NCBI GenBank assembly: GCA_964555935.1
Contig: CAZKUN010000026.1
Coordinates: 1 to 56,970 of the forward strand
Length of the DNA: 56,970 nucleotides
Direction of reading: 5' to 3'
Source: CAZKUN01 sp964555935
GTDB lineage: Bacteria > Armatimonadota > Zipacnadia > Zipacnadales > VGFC01
Of the stretch, positions 49,478 through 56,970 are shown one piece after another. The notes beneath the pieces are model-generated. The model saw only the letters and a program-made list of their open reading frames with translations. It made no database searches and was not told where the DNA came from. Made by a program: the position numbers and the translations under genes. Positions within the stretch are counted from its first letter, which is position 1; each line of letters opens with the position of its first letter.

Positions 49478-52400
49478 ATGATCGAGAAGCTGATCGACTA
49501 CTGCGCGCGGAATACGTTCATCGTATTCATCTTCACCGCCGGCATCGCAATATGGGGCGTGCTGGCCCTGCGCGCCACGCCGCTCGACGCCATCCCCGAC
49601 CTGTCGGATGTCCAAGTCATCATCAAGACCGAATGGCCCGGCCGAGCCCCGTCCCTAGTTGAGGAGCAGGTCACCTATCCCATCGTCACCGCCATGCTCT
49701 CCGCGCCCGAGTCGACCGTCGTCCGGGGGCGCAGCATGTTCGGCAGCAGCTTCGTCTACGTCCTCTTCGAGGAGACCACCGACATCTACTGGGCGCGCAG
49801 TCGCGTGCTGGAGTACCTCAACACTCTCCAGGCCCAGCTCCCCGAAGACGCCGCGCCCATGCTCGGGCCGGACGCGACCGGCGTGGGCTGGGGGTTCGAA
49901 TACGCCCTCGTCGACAAGACGGGCCAGAACGACCTGCAAGAGCTGCGCGCGTTCCAGGACTACCACCTGAAGTACTGGCTATCGAGCGTCGATGGCGTCT
50001 CCGAGGTCGCCAGCGTCGGCGGCTTCCAGAAGCAGTACCAGATCACGCTCGATCCGGCGCGACTCCTGGCGTACAACCTGCCACTCAAAAAGATCATCAC
50101 TTCGGTGAAAGCCGGCAACAGCGACGTCGGCGGTCGCACGATTGAGATGGCCGGACGCGAGTATTTCATCCGAGGCCGGGGCTACGTCGAGAACGCCGAG
50201 GACCTCGAGAGCATCGTCGTCGGGGCGGACGGCGATGGCACCCCCATTCTTATCCGAGACGTCGCCACCGTGCAACTCGGCCCAGACATCCGCCGGGGCG
50301 CGGTCGAGCTTGACGGCGAGGGCGAGTGCGTCGGCGGGATCGTCGTCGTGCGTTTCGGCGAGAACGTCCTCACGGTCGTCGAAGACGTCAAGGAACGCAT
50401 CAAGGAGATTGAGGCCCAGGGCTCGCTTCCCGATGGCGTCGAGATCATCCCCACCTACGACCGGACGGAGCTAATCCACGCCGCGGTCAAGAACCTCGAG
50501 CACGCGCTGTTTGAAGAGATCCTCGTCGTCTGCGTCATCATCACTATCTTCTTGCTCCACTTCCGGTCGGCGCTCGTGGCTATCGTCATGCTGCCGCTCG
50601 CGGTCCTGATATCCTTCATCCCGATGTACTACGCCGGACTCACCTCGAACATCATGTCCCTGGCGGGCATCGCCATTGCCATTGGCGAGATGGTCGATGC
50701 CGCATGCGTGATCATCGAGAATGTACACAAACGTCTGGAGGACGAGCCACCGGACGTAAACCGTCTGCCCATCATCATCGACGCGTGCCAGGAAGTCGGG
50801 AAACCGATCTTCTTCTCGCTCCTCATCATCACCGTGTCCTTCATGCCCGTCTTCGTGCTCGAGGGCCGCGAGGGACGACTGTTCAAGCCTCTAGCCTACA
50901 CCAAGACCTTCAGCATGTTGGCCGCCGCCATATTGTCAGTCACCCTCGTCCCGGCAATGATCGCCGTGCTCATCAAGAAGGGCAAGATCTGGAAGGAAAA
51001 AGAGCACCCCGTCAGCCGTATCATCCAGCGGCTCTACGCCCCGTGGGTCAGCGCGCTCATGCGGCGACGCGGCCTGAGCATCCTGATCGCCGTCGTGGCG
51101 GTCGCATCGTGTATCCCGATCACCAAGCTCATCGGCTCTGAGTTCATGCCGCCGCTCTATGAGGGCGACTTCCTCTACATGCCGGTCACCAAGCCCGGCG
51201 CTTCCGTCACCGAGACCGTCAAGTCGCTGCAGATGCAGGACCAGATCTTCATGCAGTTCCCCGAGGTCGAGCACGTCTTCGGCAAGATCGGGCGCGCCGA
51301 CACGGCGACCGACCCGGCGCCGCTGGTCATGGTCGAGACCACCATCATGCTCAAAGACCGAGACGAGTGGCGCGAGGTCCCGCGCAAGCGTTGGTACTCC
51401 AGTTGGATGCCGGCATTCCTGAAAGGCCCGCTTCGGTGGATCTGGCCAGAGGTGGGCACCATCACGGCCGAACAGCTCGAAGCCGAGATGCGGGCTGCCG
51501 CCAAGATGCCCGGCTGGACGGACGCCGGTCTGCCGGGTCCAATCGACATCCGCATCGGCATGCTGTCCACCGGCGTCCGAGGCGAGGTCGGTATCAGGAT
51601 CCTCGGCACAGGCGTCGAGGACCTTGAGGAGATCGAGGAGATTGGACGCGAGCTAGAGGGGGTGCTGGCCGAGGTCGAGGGCACGGCATCCGCCGACGCG
51701 CAACGCGTGATGGGCGGCTACTTCCTCGACATCACTCCTGACCGCGAGAAAGCCGCACGGTATGGACTGAATGTCGAGGACGTCAACGACGTCGTCATGA
51801 CCGCCATCGGCGGCATGCCCATCGACACCACCATCGAAGGCGCCGAGCGTCACAGCATTGCTCTCCGCTACGGACGCGAGTTGCGCGAGACGCCGAGTGA
51901 CCTCGCTCGCGTGCTCGTGCCGACGCCCACCGGAGCCCAGGTGCCCATCGGACAGATCGCCCGAATCCGCATTGTCCCCGGCCCGCCGATGATCGAGAAC
52001 GAGGACGGCCAGGTATCCGGCCTCGTGACCATCACTCTCAACACAGATGACCTGGGCGCCTACGTCAAGCGCGCCAAGCAAGCCGTCAACGAGGCGATTG
52101 ATGTCCCGGAGGGCTATCAGCTCAAGTGGGTCGGCAAATACGAGGCGATGGAGCGAATGTCATCGCGGTTGCTACTCGTCATTCCCGCCACGCTGGCCAT
52201 CGTCATCGTGATGCTCTTCCTCAACTTCAAATCATGGGCGCAGACCGCGATCGTCCTGATGTCGATTCCGTTTGCCGTCACGGGGAGCATCTGGTCGATC
52301 TACATCCTGGGCTACAACTTCAGCGTCGCCGTCTGGGTCGGCATCATCGCCCTCGCGGGACTGTCGTCTGAGACGGGCATCATGATGCTCGTCTACCTCG

Positions 52401-52714
52401 ACGAGGCCTACCACAAGTTCAAGGCCGAAGGTCGAATGCGCAACAAGGAAGACCTCTTCGATGCCATCACCTACGGCGCCGTCCAGCGCGTCCGCCCGAA
52501 AATGATGACCGTCATCACCGATATCATCGGCCTGATGCCGATCATGCTCATGGTTGGCGCGGGAGCCGACGTCGCCAAACGCATCGCCGCGCCCATGGTC
52601 GGCGGCCTGCTGACGTCAGCGATCCTCACGCTTGAAATCATCCCGGCAATCTACTCGCTTTGGCGCCAGCGCGATCTGCCCAAACCGGGCGAACTCGAGG
52701 CAGGCAATGACTAG
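49478..52714 (+). CDS. cusA: CusA/CzcA-family heavy-metal RND efflux pump
   Basis: About 1,078 aa, full length. It has the 12-TM RND layout: first segment NTFIVFIFTAGIAIWGVLAL, DLSDVQVIIKTEWPGRAPSL, TM4 with GEMVDAACVIIENVHKRL (the proton-relay Asp as in GxxVD), and GSEFMPPLYEGDFLYMP at the start of the second half. RADTATDPAPLVMVETTIML and RIGMLSTGVRGEVGIRI are the CusA-like porter segments; Met residues near QIFMQFPEV, AEMRAAAKM and RIGMLSTG fall where the three Cu(I)-binding Met of E. coli CusA lie, by eye. This favours Cu(I)/Ag(I) over Zn/Cd/Co. The last codons overlap the next gene. Confidence 0.92.
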   Translation: MIEKLIDYCARNTFIVFIFTAGIAIWGVLALRATPLDAIPDLSDVQVIIKTEWPGRAPSLVEEQVTYPIVTAMLSAPESTVVRGRSMFGSSFVYVLFEETTDIYWARSRVLEYLNTLQAQLPEDAAPMLGPDATGVGWGFEYALVDKTGQNDLQELRAFQDYHLKYWLSSVDGVSEVASVGGFQKQYQITLDPARLLAYNLPLKKIITSVKAGNSDVGGRTIEMAGREYFIRGRGYVENAEDLESIVVGADGDGTPILIRDVATVQLGPDIRRGAVELDGEGECVGGIVVVRFGENVLTVVEDVKERIKEIEAQGSLPDGVEIIPTYDRTELIHAAVKNLEHALFEEILVVCVIITIFLLHFRSALVAIVMLPLAVLISFIPMYYAGLTSNIMSLAGIAIAIGEMVDAACVIIENVHKRLEDEPPDVNRLPIIIDACQEVGKPIFFSLLIITVSFMPVFVLEGREGRLFKPLAYTKTFSMLAAAILSVTLVPAMIAVLIKKGKIWKEKEHPVSRIIQRLYAPWVSALMRRRGLSILIAVVAVASCIPITKLIGSEFMPPLYEGDFLYMPVTKPGASVTETVKSLQMQDQIFMQFPEVEHVFGKIGRADTATDPAPLVMVETTIMLKDRDEWREVPRKRWYSSWMPAFLKGPLRWIWPEVGTITAEQLEAEMRAAAKMPGWTDAGLPGPIDIRIGMLSTGVRGEVGIRILGTGVEDLEEIEEIGRELEGVLAEVEGTASADAQRVMGGYFLDITPDREKAARYGLNVEDVNDVVMTAIGGMPIDTTIEGAERHSIALRYGRELRETPSDLARVLVPTPTGAQVPIGQIARIRIVPGPPMIENEDGQVSGLVTITLNTDDLGAYVKRAKQAVNEAIDVPEGYQLKWVGKYEAMERMSSRLLLVIPATLAIVIVMLFLNFKSWAQTAIVLMSIPFAVTGSIWSIYILGYNFSVAVWVGIIALAGLSSETGIMMLVYLDEAYHKFKAEGRMRNKEDLFDAITYGAVQRVRPKMMTVITDIIGLMPIMLMVGAGADVAKRIAAPMVGGLLTSAILTLEIIPAIYSLWRQRDLPKPGELEAGND

Positions 52715-53567
52715 GACAGTCAGCGTCGTCATTTCGGTTGCGCTCTCCGCCGCGGCATTGGCGCAACGCCCTGGCTCCACCGTCTCGTCCCAGGGCACGC
52801 ATGCCGTGCAATCCGCCGAAGCGCTCGCCCGCACCATCGAGGCCCGCGTCAACGCCGCCGCATCGGTCCGATCTGGCACCGGCGTCGTCCCGCGTGTCCG
52901 AGCTTTCTATGATGTCCTGCGCTCGGAGGAGCCCAACATGGGCCCCGCAGTCGCGAGCCCATCAGACACCCAACAGTCCAGCACGCTCGCCTCGCGCGCG
53001 TCACTTCTTGCCTCACCGGGAGGCGAGGCTTTGGCGCAAGTGGACGCGGGCACCGGGGTCACCACGCTCGATACTTCCGGCGCGTGGCGCAAGGTCATCG
53101 CGGATTCGGGAGCCATCGGCTGGATCCGATCTAGCGCGATCCGGCGCCCCAGCCTCGCGCCAGATGCCGGTCCACTGACCTCGTCGACCCACTCTCGTAT
53201 CAATGCCACCATTCTCTACCCTCAAGACAGCTCCACCGCCGCCGCGATCCGCAAGATGGCAGCCGGGCAAGTCAGTTCCATCCCGAATCGCTGCGCGGGC
53301 TCCATGCGCGAGGCCCTTGGATGGGGCCTCGGCGACGCGCACCAGTGGATGGGCCTCGATAAACGCGGCTTCATCAAGCGCGAGCCCGGCGAGCCGACCC
53401 AGCCCGGCGACATCGTCGTCTGGCCCTTCACCTTCGGCTCCGCGCGCCGCCAGCACATCGGCTTCGCGGTCGGACAGGAGGGGAAAACGGTTCTTCTCTC
53501 CAACTTGAGCGGGAGTATTGAGTTGTCACAGATACTTCCGGGGTACTCGGCATTCGCTCCCCGATAG
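52707..53567 (+). CDS. Secreted SH3b plus NlpC/P60- or CHAP-like cell-wall hydrolase
   Basis: About 286 aa. The ATG at 52707 overlaps the cusA stop by 8 bp; a longer frame exists but lies in cusA. Signal peptide MTRTVSVVISVALSAAALA. A bacterial SH3-like domain spans about 105-155 (ASLLASPGGEALAQVDAGTG, WRKVIADSGAIGWIRSSAIR). The last 95 residues resemble a CHAP/NlpC-P60 fold: NRCAGSMREALGWGLGDAHQ (candidate catalytic Cys), QPGDIVVWPFTFGSARRQHI (candidate His) and GFAVGQEGKTVLLSN. Such proteins cut peptidoglycan peptides. Translational overlap with cusA suggests its product is needed with the pump, perhaps to let the trans-envelope complex cross the wall. The assignment is by pattern. Confidence 0.65.
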   Translation: MTRTVSVVISVALSAAALAQRPGSTVSSQGTHAVQSAEALARTIEARVNAAASVRSGTGVVPRVRAFYDVLRSEEPNMGPAVASPSDTQQSSTLASRASLLASPGGEALAQVDAGTGVTTLDTSGAWRKVIADSGAIGWIRSSAIRRPSLAPDAGPLTSSTHSRINATILYPQDSSTAAAIRKMAAGQVSSIPNRCAGSMREALGWGLGDAHQWMGLDKRGFIKREPGEPTQPGDIVVWPFTFGSARRQHIGFAVGQEGKTVLLSNLSGSIELSQILPGYSAFAPR

Positions 53568-53598
53568 TGTTGCACCATCCCGACGGAGGTGCCGTCTC

Positions 53599-54255
53599 TT
53601 GAGTCTCGCCAAGTTCTTCACCACGATGCTGCGCATCGGCGCGACGGGGTTTGGCGGCCCAATGGCGCTGATCAGCATGTTGCAGCAACACCTTGTCGAG
53701 CGCAACAAGGCCATCAGCGACGAGGAGTTCTCAGAGGGCGTTGCGCTGGGCCAGGTCCTGCCCGGCCCCATCGCCATCGACGCCGCGATCCACGCGGGCT
53801 ACCGGATGCACAGTTGGCTCGGCGCCATCGCGGCCCCCGTCGGCATGATCCTGCCGCCGTTCCTGATCATGCTCGTGCTCACGCCGCTCTACTTCCACTA
53901 CGGCACCGTGCCGTCCGCCGTCGGCTTCTTCTCGGGCATCCGGCCGGCCGTGGTAGCCGCCATCATCGCCGCCAGCTTCCGGCTCGGCAAGAAGGGCATC
54001 AAGGACGCGTCGGGCTACTTCATCGCCGGTCTCGTGTTCGTGTGGATGGTCGCGCGCCAGATCGCCGAGCCACGCTTCGAGGCAATGCCGGACAATTCGA
54101 TCGGCGCCATCGCGTTTGGCCGGACGGGCGCCATCTTCCTCGTTGCCCTATCCGCGGCGCTGGGCATTCTCTTCTACCGCAAACCGCCGGAAGAAGCGGA
54201 CACGCCGGCCGAAGAGCCCGCCGACGAAGCGGATGACAAGGAAGGCGACAAGTAA
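53599..54255 (+). CDS. chrA: Chromate transporter ChrA, N-terminal half
   Basis: About 218 aa from the TTG at 53599, with GGAGG 9 nt upstream; the frame extends 5' but that is the SH3 gene. CHR domain motifs: RIGATGFGGPMALISMLQQH (start helix with G-F-G-G-P) and EFSEGVALGQVLPGPIAIDA (P-G-P motif). About five to six membrane segments; the C-terminal tail is acidic (EEADTPAEEPADEADDKEGD). Two-domain ChrA proteins export chromate; here the two CHR domains are encoded as a pair of short genes that would act as a heterodimer. The stop overlaps the next ATG (TAATG). Confidence 0.85.
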   Translation: MSLAKFFTTMLRIGATGFGGPMALISMLQQHLVERNKAISDEEFSEGVALGQVLPGPIAIDAAIHAGYRMHSWLGAIAAPVGMILPPFLIMLVLTPLYFHYGTVPSAVGFFSGIRPAVVAAIIAASFRLGKKGIKDASGYFIAGLVFVWMVARQIAEPRFEAMPDNSIGAIAFGRTGAIFLVALSAALGILFYRKPPEEADTPAEEPADEADDKEGDK

Positions 54256-54821
54256 TGGACCTCCTGAAGCTCGCTCTCTCTTGTCTCAAGGTCGGCGCCT
54301 TCGTCTTCGGAGGCGGCCCCGTCATCATCCCGCTGCTGGAAGATGACATCGTCACCCGCTACGGCTGGCTCACGCCTGATGAGTTCACCGACGCCGTCGC
54401 GCTCGGGCAGATGACACCCGGACCGTTGCTGGTGACCGCAACGTTTGTCGGGTACAAACTGGGCGCCATCAACGGCGGGAGCGTCGGCCTGGGCTTGCTA
54501 TACGCCACGGTCGCCACGGCCTGCGTCTTCATGCCGTCGTTCTTCATGGTCGTCGCCGCGTCGCACCAGTTGGGCAAGCTCAAGTCCAATCGCACCTTCC
54601 AGGCCGCCATCAAGGGCATCAGTGCCGGGGTCGTCGGGCTCGTGCTGGCGGTCGCGGTCAAAATCGGCGTCGAGGCCCTCGAGTTCTGGCCTCAGTACGT
54701 CATCGGTGTCGGCGCGTTGGTGGCGCTGATGCGTTTCAAGCTCGATACGGGCATTGTGGTCATCACCGCCGGCGTGCTTGGATTGCTGGCATCGCTGGCC
54801 GGGCTGATTCCAGTCCCGTGA
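54255..54821 (+). CDS. chrA: Chromate transporter ChrA, C-terminal half
   Basis: About 188 aa. The ATG overlaps the upstream TAA (TAATG), a translational coupling. It carries the second CHR domain: KVGAFVFGGGPVIIPLLEDD and DEFTDAVALGQMTPGPLLVT, then GISAGVVGLVLAVAVKIGVE and a hydrophobic C-terminus. Short-chain ChrA pairs are known from Bacillus and other bacteria. Substrate by family is chromate or sulfate-like oxyanions; nothing here proves chromate. It ends the metal locus: a 65-bp gap and a strong ribosome site lead to the next gene. Confidence 0.85.
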   Translation: MDLLKLALSCLKVGAFVFGGGPVIIPLLEDDIVTRYGWLTPDEFTDAVALGQMTPGPLLVTATFVGYKLGAINGGSVGLGLLYATVATACVFMPSFFMVVAASHQLGKLKSNRTFQAAIKGISAGVVGLVLAVAVKIGVEALEFWPQYVIGVGALVALMRFKLDTGIVVITAGVLGLLASLAGLIPVP

Positions 54822-54886
54822 CCGGGATCACGTAACCGCGTGTAAGGAACGTTGCACTCCTGCTTGTGTTAGCAGGAGGTGACCCC

Positions 54887-56137
54887 ATGCGCGCCGAACA
54901 TCCGCGTGTCGCACCATATTCTCGTAGGATTGACTGGATGAGCGATCTGACAACTCCGAACCAGCCTTCGATAGTCCGAGACCGCGTGAACAGCATTGAC
55001 GTCATCCGCGCCCAGAGGGACTCCTTCGACGAGCTTTACATCTCGGCGGCGCCGGCTTGCGTCAGCGGCGATTCCGCCTGCATGGAAACGGAGCAGCTCT
55101 ACGGCAAGGTCGCCGATCTCCTCAGTGAGAGCGGCGCCACGGTAGTCCAGGAACGTCCCTTTGGCGCCCTGACGGCCAAACCAATTATCGACTCCGCCCG
55201 AGCCGTGGCCATTGAGGGCTGCTCGGCATTCTCCGGTGTTGCGCCCACGTTCCTCGAGGGCATTCCCTGCACGGGCAACGGCCTTTCCGGCGTCCACATG
55301 CTCGCCATCGTCCCCCATGCAGACACGAAGCTCACCGAGATCAGCCTGGGTGATGACGCGGTCGGGCACCTCATCGAAACCCCCGACATTCGCGCGATCT
55401 ACCTGGGCGCAATGGCGGGCACTGCCGCCGACGCAGCGCTGCCCGAAACCGACCAGACCACGCGCATGTTCCAAAAGACCAACGCCATTCTCGAGGAACA
55501 CGGATTCGTCTACCGCGACGTGGTCCGCACGTGGATCTACGTCGGCGAGATCCTCGACTGGTACGACGAATTCAACCTCGCGCGCAACGCCGAGTACCGC
55601 AAGTACGGTCTACTCGGCGCCGGCGATGACTTCATGCCTGCCAGCACCGGCATCCAGGCACGGAGCCCCGGCGAGATCGCTCTGACGATGGACGTTCTGG
55701 CCGTCCAGGCGACGCCCGGCGGGGAAGAGCCGACCATCGGCGTGCTCCACAACCCTCTACAGAATGAAGCCCATGCCTACGGTTCCGCGTTCGCCCGCGC
55801 GATGGAAGTCGTGACCGGCGGAATGCGCGCCGTGTATATCTCCGGCACCGCGTCTATCGACGAGACGGGCGCTACCGTCTACCTCGACGACATCGACAAG
55901 CAGATCGCCCGCACGGTTGAGAACATCGAGGCCCTGATCGGCACGCGCGGGCTGACGCTGGATGACCTGACCCAGGCCTGTGTCTTCATCAAGCACGCGG
56001 AGCACATCGACCGGTACCTGGAGATCTGCAAGGGCACGATGCTGACCGAGATTGGTGTACCGATGAAGGCCGACGTATGCCGCGCCGACCTCCTGTTTGA
56101 AATCGACGGCGTCGCCGCAAAGGCCGTCGACGCATAG
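54887..56137 (+). CDS. RidA/YjgF-superfamily protein, chorismatase-like tandem layout
   Basis: About 416 aa. A perfect AGGAGGT 7 nt upstream fixes the ATG at 54887. The N-terminal 190 residues are diverged, with DELYISAAPACVSGDSACME. The middle has RTWIYVGEILDWYDEFNLAR then YRKYGL, a segment like that of FkbO/Hyg5-type chorismatases. The C-terminal part (about 290-410) is RidA-like: RAVYISGTASIDETGATVYL, DIDKQIARTVENIEALIGTR and TLDDLTQACVFIKHAEHIDR. RidA members are imine deaminases; chorismatases hydrolyse chorismate. The catalytic Arg and Glu of either cannot be assigned by eye. It is followed by a repeat element and a Gfo/Idh/MocA gene, so it may belong to a separate metabolic unit. Confidence 0.65.
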   Translation: MRAEHPRVAPYSRRIDWMSDLTTPNQPSIVRDRVNSIDVIRAQRDSFDELYISAAPACVSGDSACMETEQLYGKVADLLSESGATVVQERPFGALTAKPIIDSARAVAIEGCSAFSGVAPTFLEGIPCTGNGLSGVHMLAIVPHADTKLTEISLGDDAVGHLIETPDIRAIYLGAMAGTAADAALPETDQTTRMFQKTNAILEEHGFVYRDVVRTWIYVGEILDWYDEFNLARNAEYRKYGLLGAGDDFMPASTGIQARSPGEIALTMDVLAVQATPGGEEPTIGVLHNPLQNEAHAYGSAFARAMEVVTGGMRAVYISGTASIDETGATVYLDDIDKQIARTVENIEALIGTRGLTLDDLTQACVFIKHAEHIDRYLEICKGTMLTEIGVPMKADVCRADLLFEIDGVAAKAVDA

Positions 56138-56150
56138 CCTCATCCGTCCG

Positions 56151-56179
56151 CCGTGGTAGGGGCGCAATTCATTGCGCCC
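56151..56179 (+). repeat. 29-bp hairpin repeat, copy 2
   Basis: CCGTGGTAGGGGCGC is followed by AATTCATTGCGCCC. The arms GGGCGCAAT/ATTGCGCCC form a 9-bp stem with a 2-nt loop. Compared with the copy at 47969-47997 (read on the minus strand) two positions differ: G to A in the left arm and C to T in the right, so base pairing is kept. Confidence 0.8.
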
Positions 56180-56248
56180 TGACGTCGCCGTGTGTCGCTC
56201 GCACCGCACTCGTACACCCAGCCCAACACACCTGTGAGGTGACTTCCC

Positions 56249-56970
56249 GTGGTAAGAGTCGGCAAGCTCAGCATGGCGCATGTCCACGCCCCCGGTTACG
56301 TCAATCAGATCAACGACAATCCCGATTCCGAACTCGTCGCCCTCTGGGACGAAATCCCCGATCGTGGCCAGCCCGTCGCCGAGGAACAGGGCGTCCCGTT
56401 CTACGCCGACCTCGATGAATTCCTCGCCCACGATGGCATGGATGCGGTGGCGTGTGACGCGACGACCAAGGTGCACTATGACGTCCTGATGCGCTCCATC
56501 AAAGCCGGCAAGCACGTCTTCACCGAGAAGGCACTCACGGTCGCGACACCAGAATCCGACGAGATCGTTCAGGCGGTCGAGGACTCTGGAATCAAGTTCA
56601 TGATCTCGCTGCCCTCGCGGACGAGTTCTGAGATCCTGTTCCTCAAGAAGGTCATCGACGACGGCCTGATCGGCGACGTGACACTCATGCGCGCGCGGAT
56701 CGCGCACTCCGCGGCGCTCGACGGCTGGTTCGGCGGACACACGCTGTGGTTTGCCGACTACGACGAGGCCGGTGGCGGCGCGCTGTTTGACCTGGGTTGC
56801 CACACGGTTGACGTGATGCGCTGGCTGATGGGCGCGCCCGCGAGCGTTGTCTCGAAGATGAACAGCTTCACCGGCAAGTACCCCGGCGTCGACGACAACG
56901 CCGTGGCGATCGTGGAATTCGAGACCAAGGCGCTGGGGATTCTCGACGTCGCGTGGGTCCACCGCGCCGG
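56249..56970 (+). CDS. Gfo/Idh/MocA family oxidoreductase (3' truncated by window edge)
   Basis: Open to the end of the window; GTG at 56249 with GAGG 9 nt upstream. It reads VRVGKLSMAHVHAPGYVNQI, then MDAVACDATTKVHYDVLMRS and HVFTEKALTVATPESDE, where E-K-A replaces the usual E-K-P with the Lys kept. The second domain shows GGHTLWFADYDEAGGGALFD and LGCHTVDVMRWLMGAPASVV, the normal GG-G-LxDxGxH motif. About 240 residues are seen. An NAD(P)-dependent sugar or inositol dehydrogenase-like role is expected. It is the fourth member of the family in the window. The N-terminal loop lacks the usual G-x-G-x-x-G, reading G-K-L-S-M-A-H. Confidence 0.88.
   Translation, partial: MVRVGKLSMAHVHAPGYVNQINDNPDSELVALWDEIPDRGQPVAEEQGVPFYADLDEFLAHDGMDAVACDATTKVHYDVLMRSIKAGKHVFTEKALTVATPESDEIVQAVEDSGIKFMISLPSRTSSEILFLKKVIDDGLIGDVTLMRARIAHSAALDGWFGGHTLWFADYDEAGGGALFDLGCHTVDVMRWLMGAPASVVSKMNSFTGKYPGVDDNAVAIVEFETKALGILDVAWVHRA

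Noticed and set aside
55757..56962. Long minus-strand frame (about 401 codons)
   Set aside because: It is antisense to the RidA-like and Gfo/Idh/MocA genes, both with clear family motifs. It has no recognisable product.
1..56970. tRNA, rRNA, CRISPR array, insertion sequence or prophage
   Set aside because: I saw no tRNA or rRNA signature, no regular direct repeats, no transposase or integrase, and no phage genes. A tRNA search tool was not available.

Overview
The window is dense bacterial DNA of high GC content with short intergenic gaps and many overlapping start and stop codons. It looks like a contig from an uncultured bacterium: it contains one run of ten N, and at least two genes are broken by single-base-type frameshifts. 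The cell was probably diderm. Evidence for this is an RND efflux trio with a TolC-like outer-membrane channel, S-layer-homology (SLH) motifs joined to a predicted outer-membrane barrel, and a WaaP/RIO-like kinase next to a glycosyltransferase. The mix of SLH-barrel protein, Gfo/Idh/MocA paralogues, creatininase-like and M60-like proteins, and an rpmE-DUF1385-prfA-prmC operon would suit Armatimonadota or a neighbouring diderm Terrabacteria lineage. That placement is an inference, not shown.

Layout. 1-9.8 kb: a partial translin-family gene, then a leftward set for sugar or polymer breakdown (secreted alpha/beta-hydrolase, GH2 glycosidase, Gfo/Idh/MocA oxidoreductase, MtnX-like HAD phosphatase), diverging from a GNAT acetyltransferase and a GSAM-like aminotransferase. 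9.9-15.5 kb: a RodA-type SEDS protein, a protein with an internal duplication, a TPR/HExxH secreted protein, a Thr-rich lipoprotein and an orphan DNA methyltransferase. 15.5-22.9 kb: a leftward operon of rpmE, DUF1385, prfA, prmC, a frameshifted tsaC, a UxaA-like protein, a GHMP kinase and a CPBP protease. 22.9-28.2 kb: ligA, an M14 carboxypeptidase, a DUF362 protein, and a MntA-like nucleotidyltransferase followed by a truncated HEPN-toxin remnant. 28.3-33.7 kb: a rightward cluster with two Gfo/Idh/MocA oxidoreductases, an M42 peptidase, a second GSAM-like aminotransferase and an NAD-dependent epimerase. 33.8-44.0 kb: large secreted enzymes (an M60-like protease, a frameshifted FG-GAP/metzincin protein, an HtrA-like protease with a beta-propeller), then creatininase, kinase and glycosyltransferase genes.

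44.0-54.8 kb is the most interesting part, a metal-resistance locus. In order it holds a secreted Cys-rich peptide, a protein joining a NosL-like domain, two SLH motifs and a predicted outer-membrane barrel, a TolC/CusC-like channel, CusB with two heavy-metal-binding domains, CusA, a small SH3/NlpC-P60-like cell-wall protein overlapping cusA, and a two-gene ChrA. The gene order suggests one Cu(I)/Ag(I) export system in which a metal-binding protein is held between peptidoglycan or secondary polymer and the outer membrane. The window ends with a RidA/chorismatase-like gene and a partial Gfo/Idh/MocA gene.

Non-coding signals include several sigma70-type promoters, a strong terminator between convergent genes at 33.76 kb, two back-to-back palindromes at 31.4 kb, and two copies of a 29-bp hairpin repeat whose two differences compensate each other. 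The N gap inside prfA appears spurious: the flanks overlap by four bases, and joining them restores the frame.
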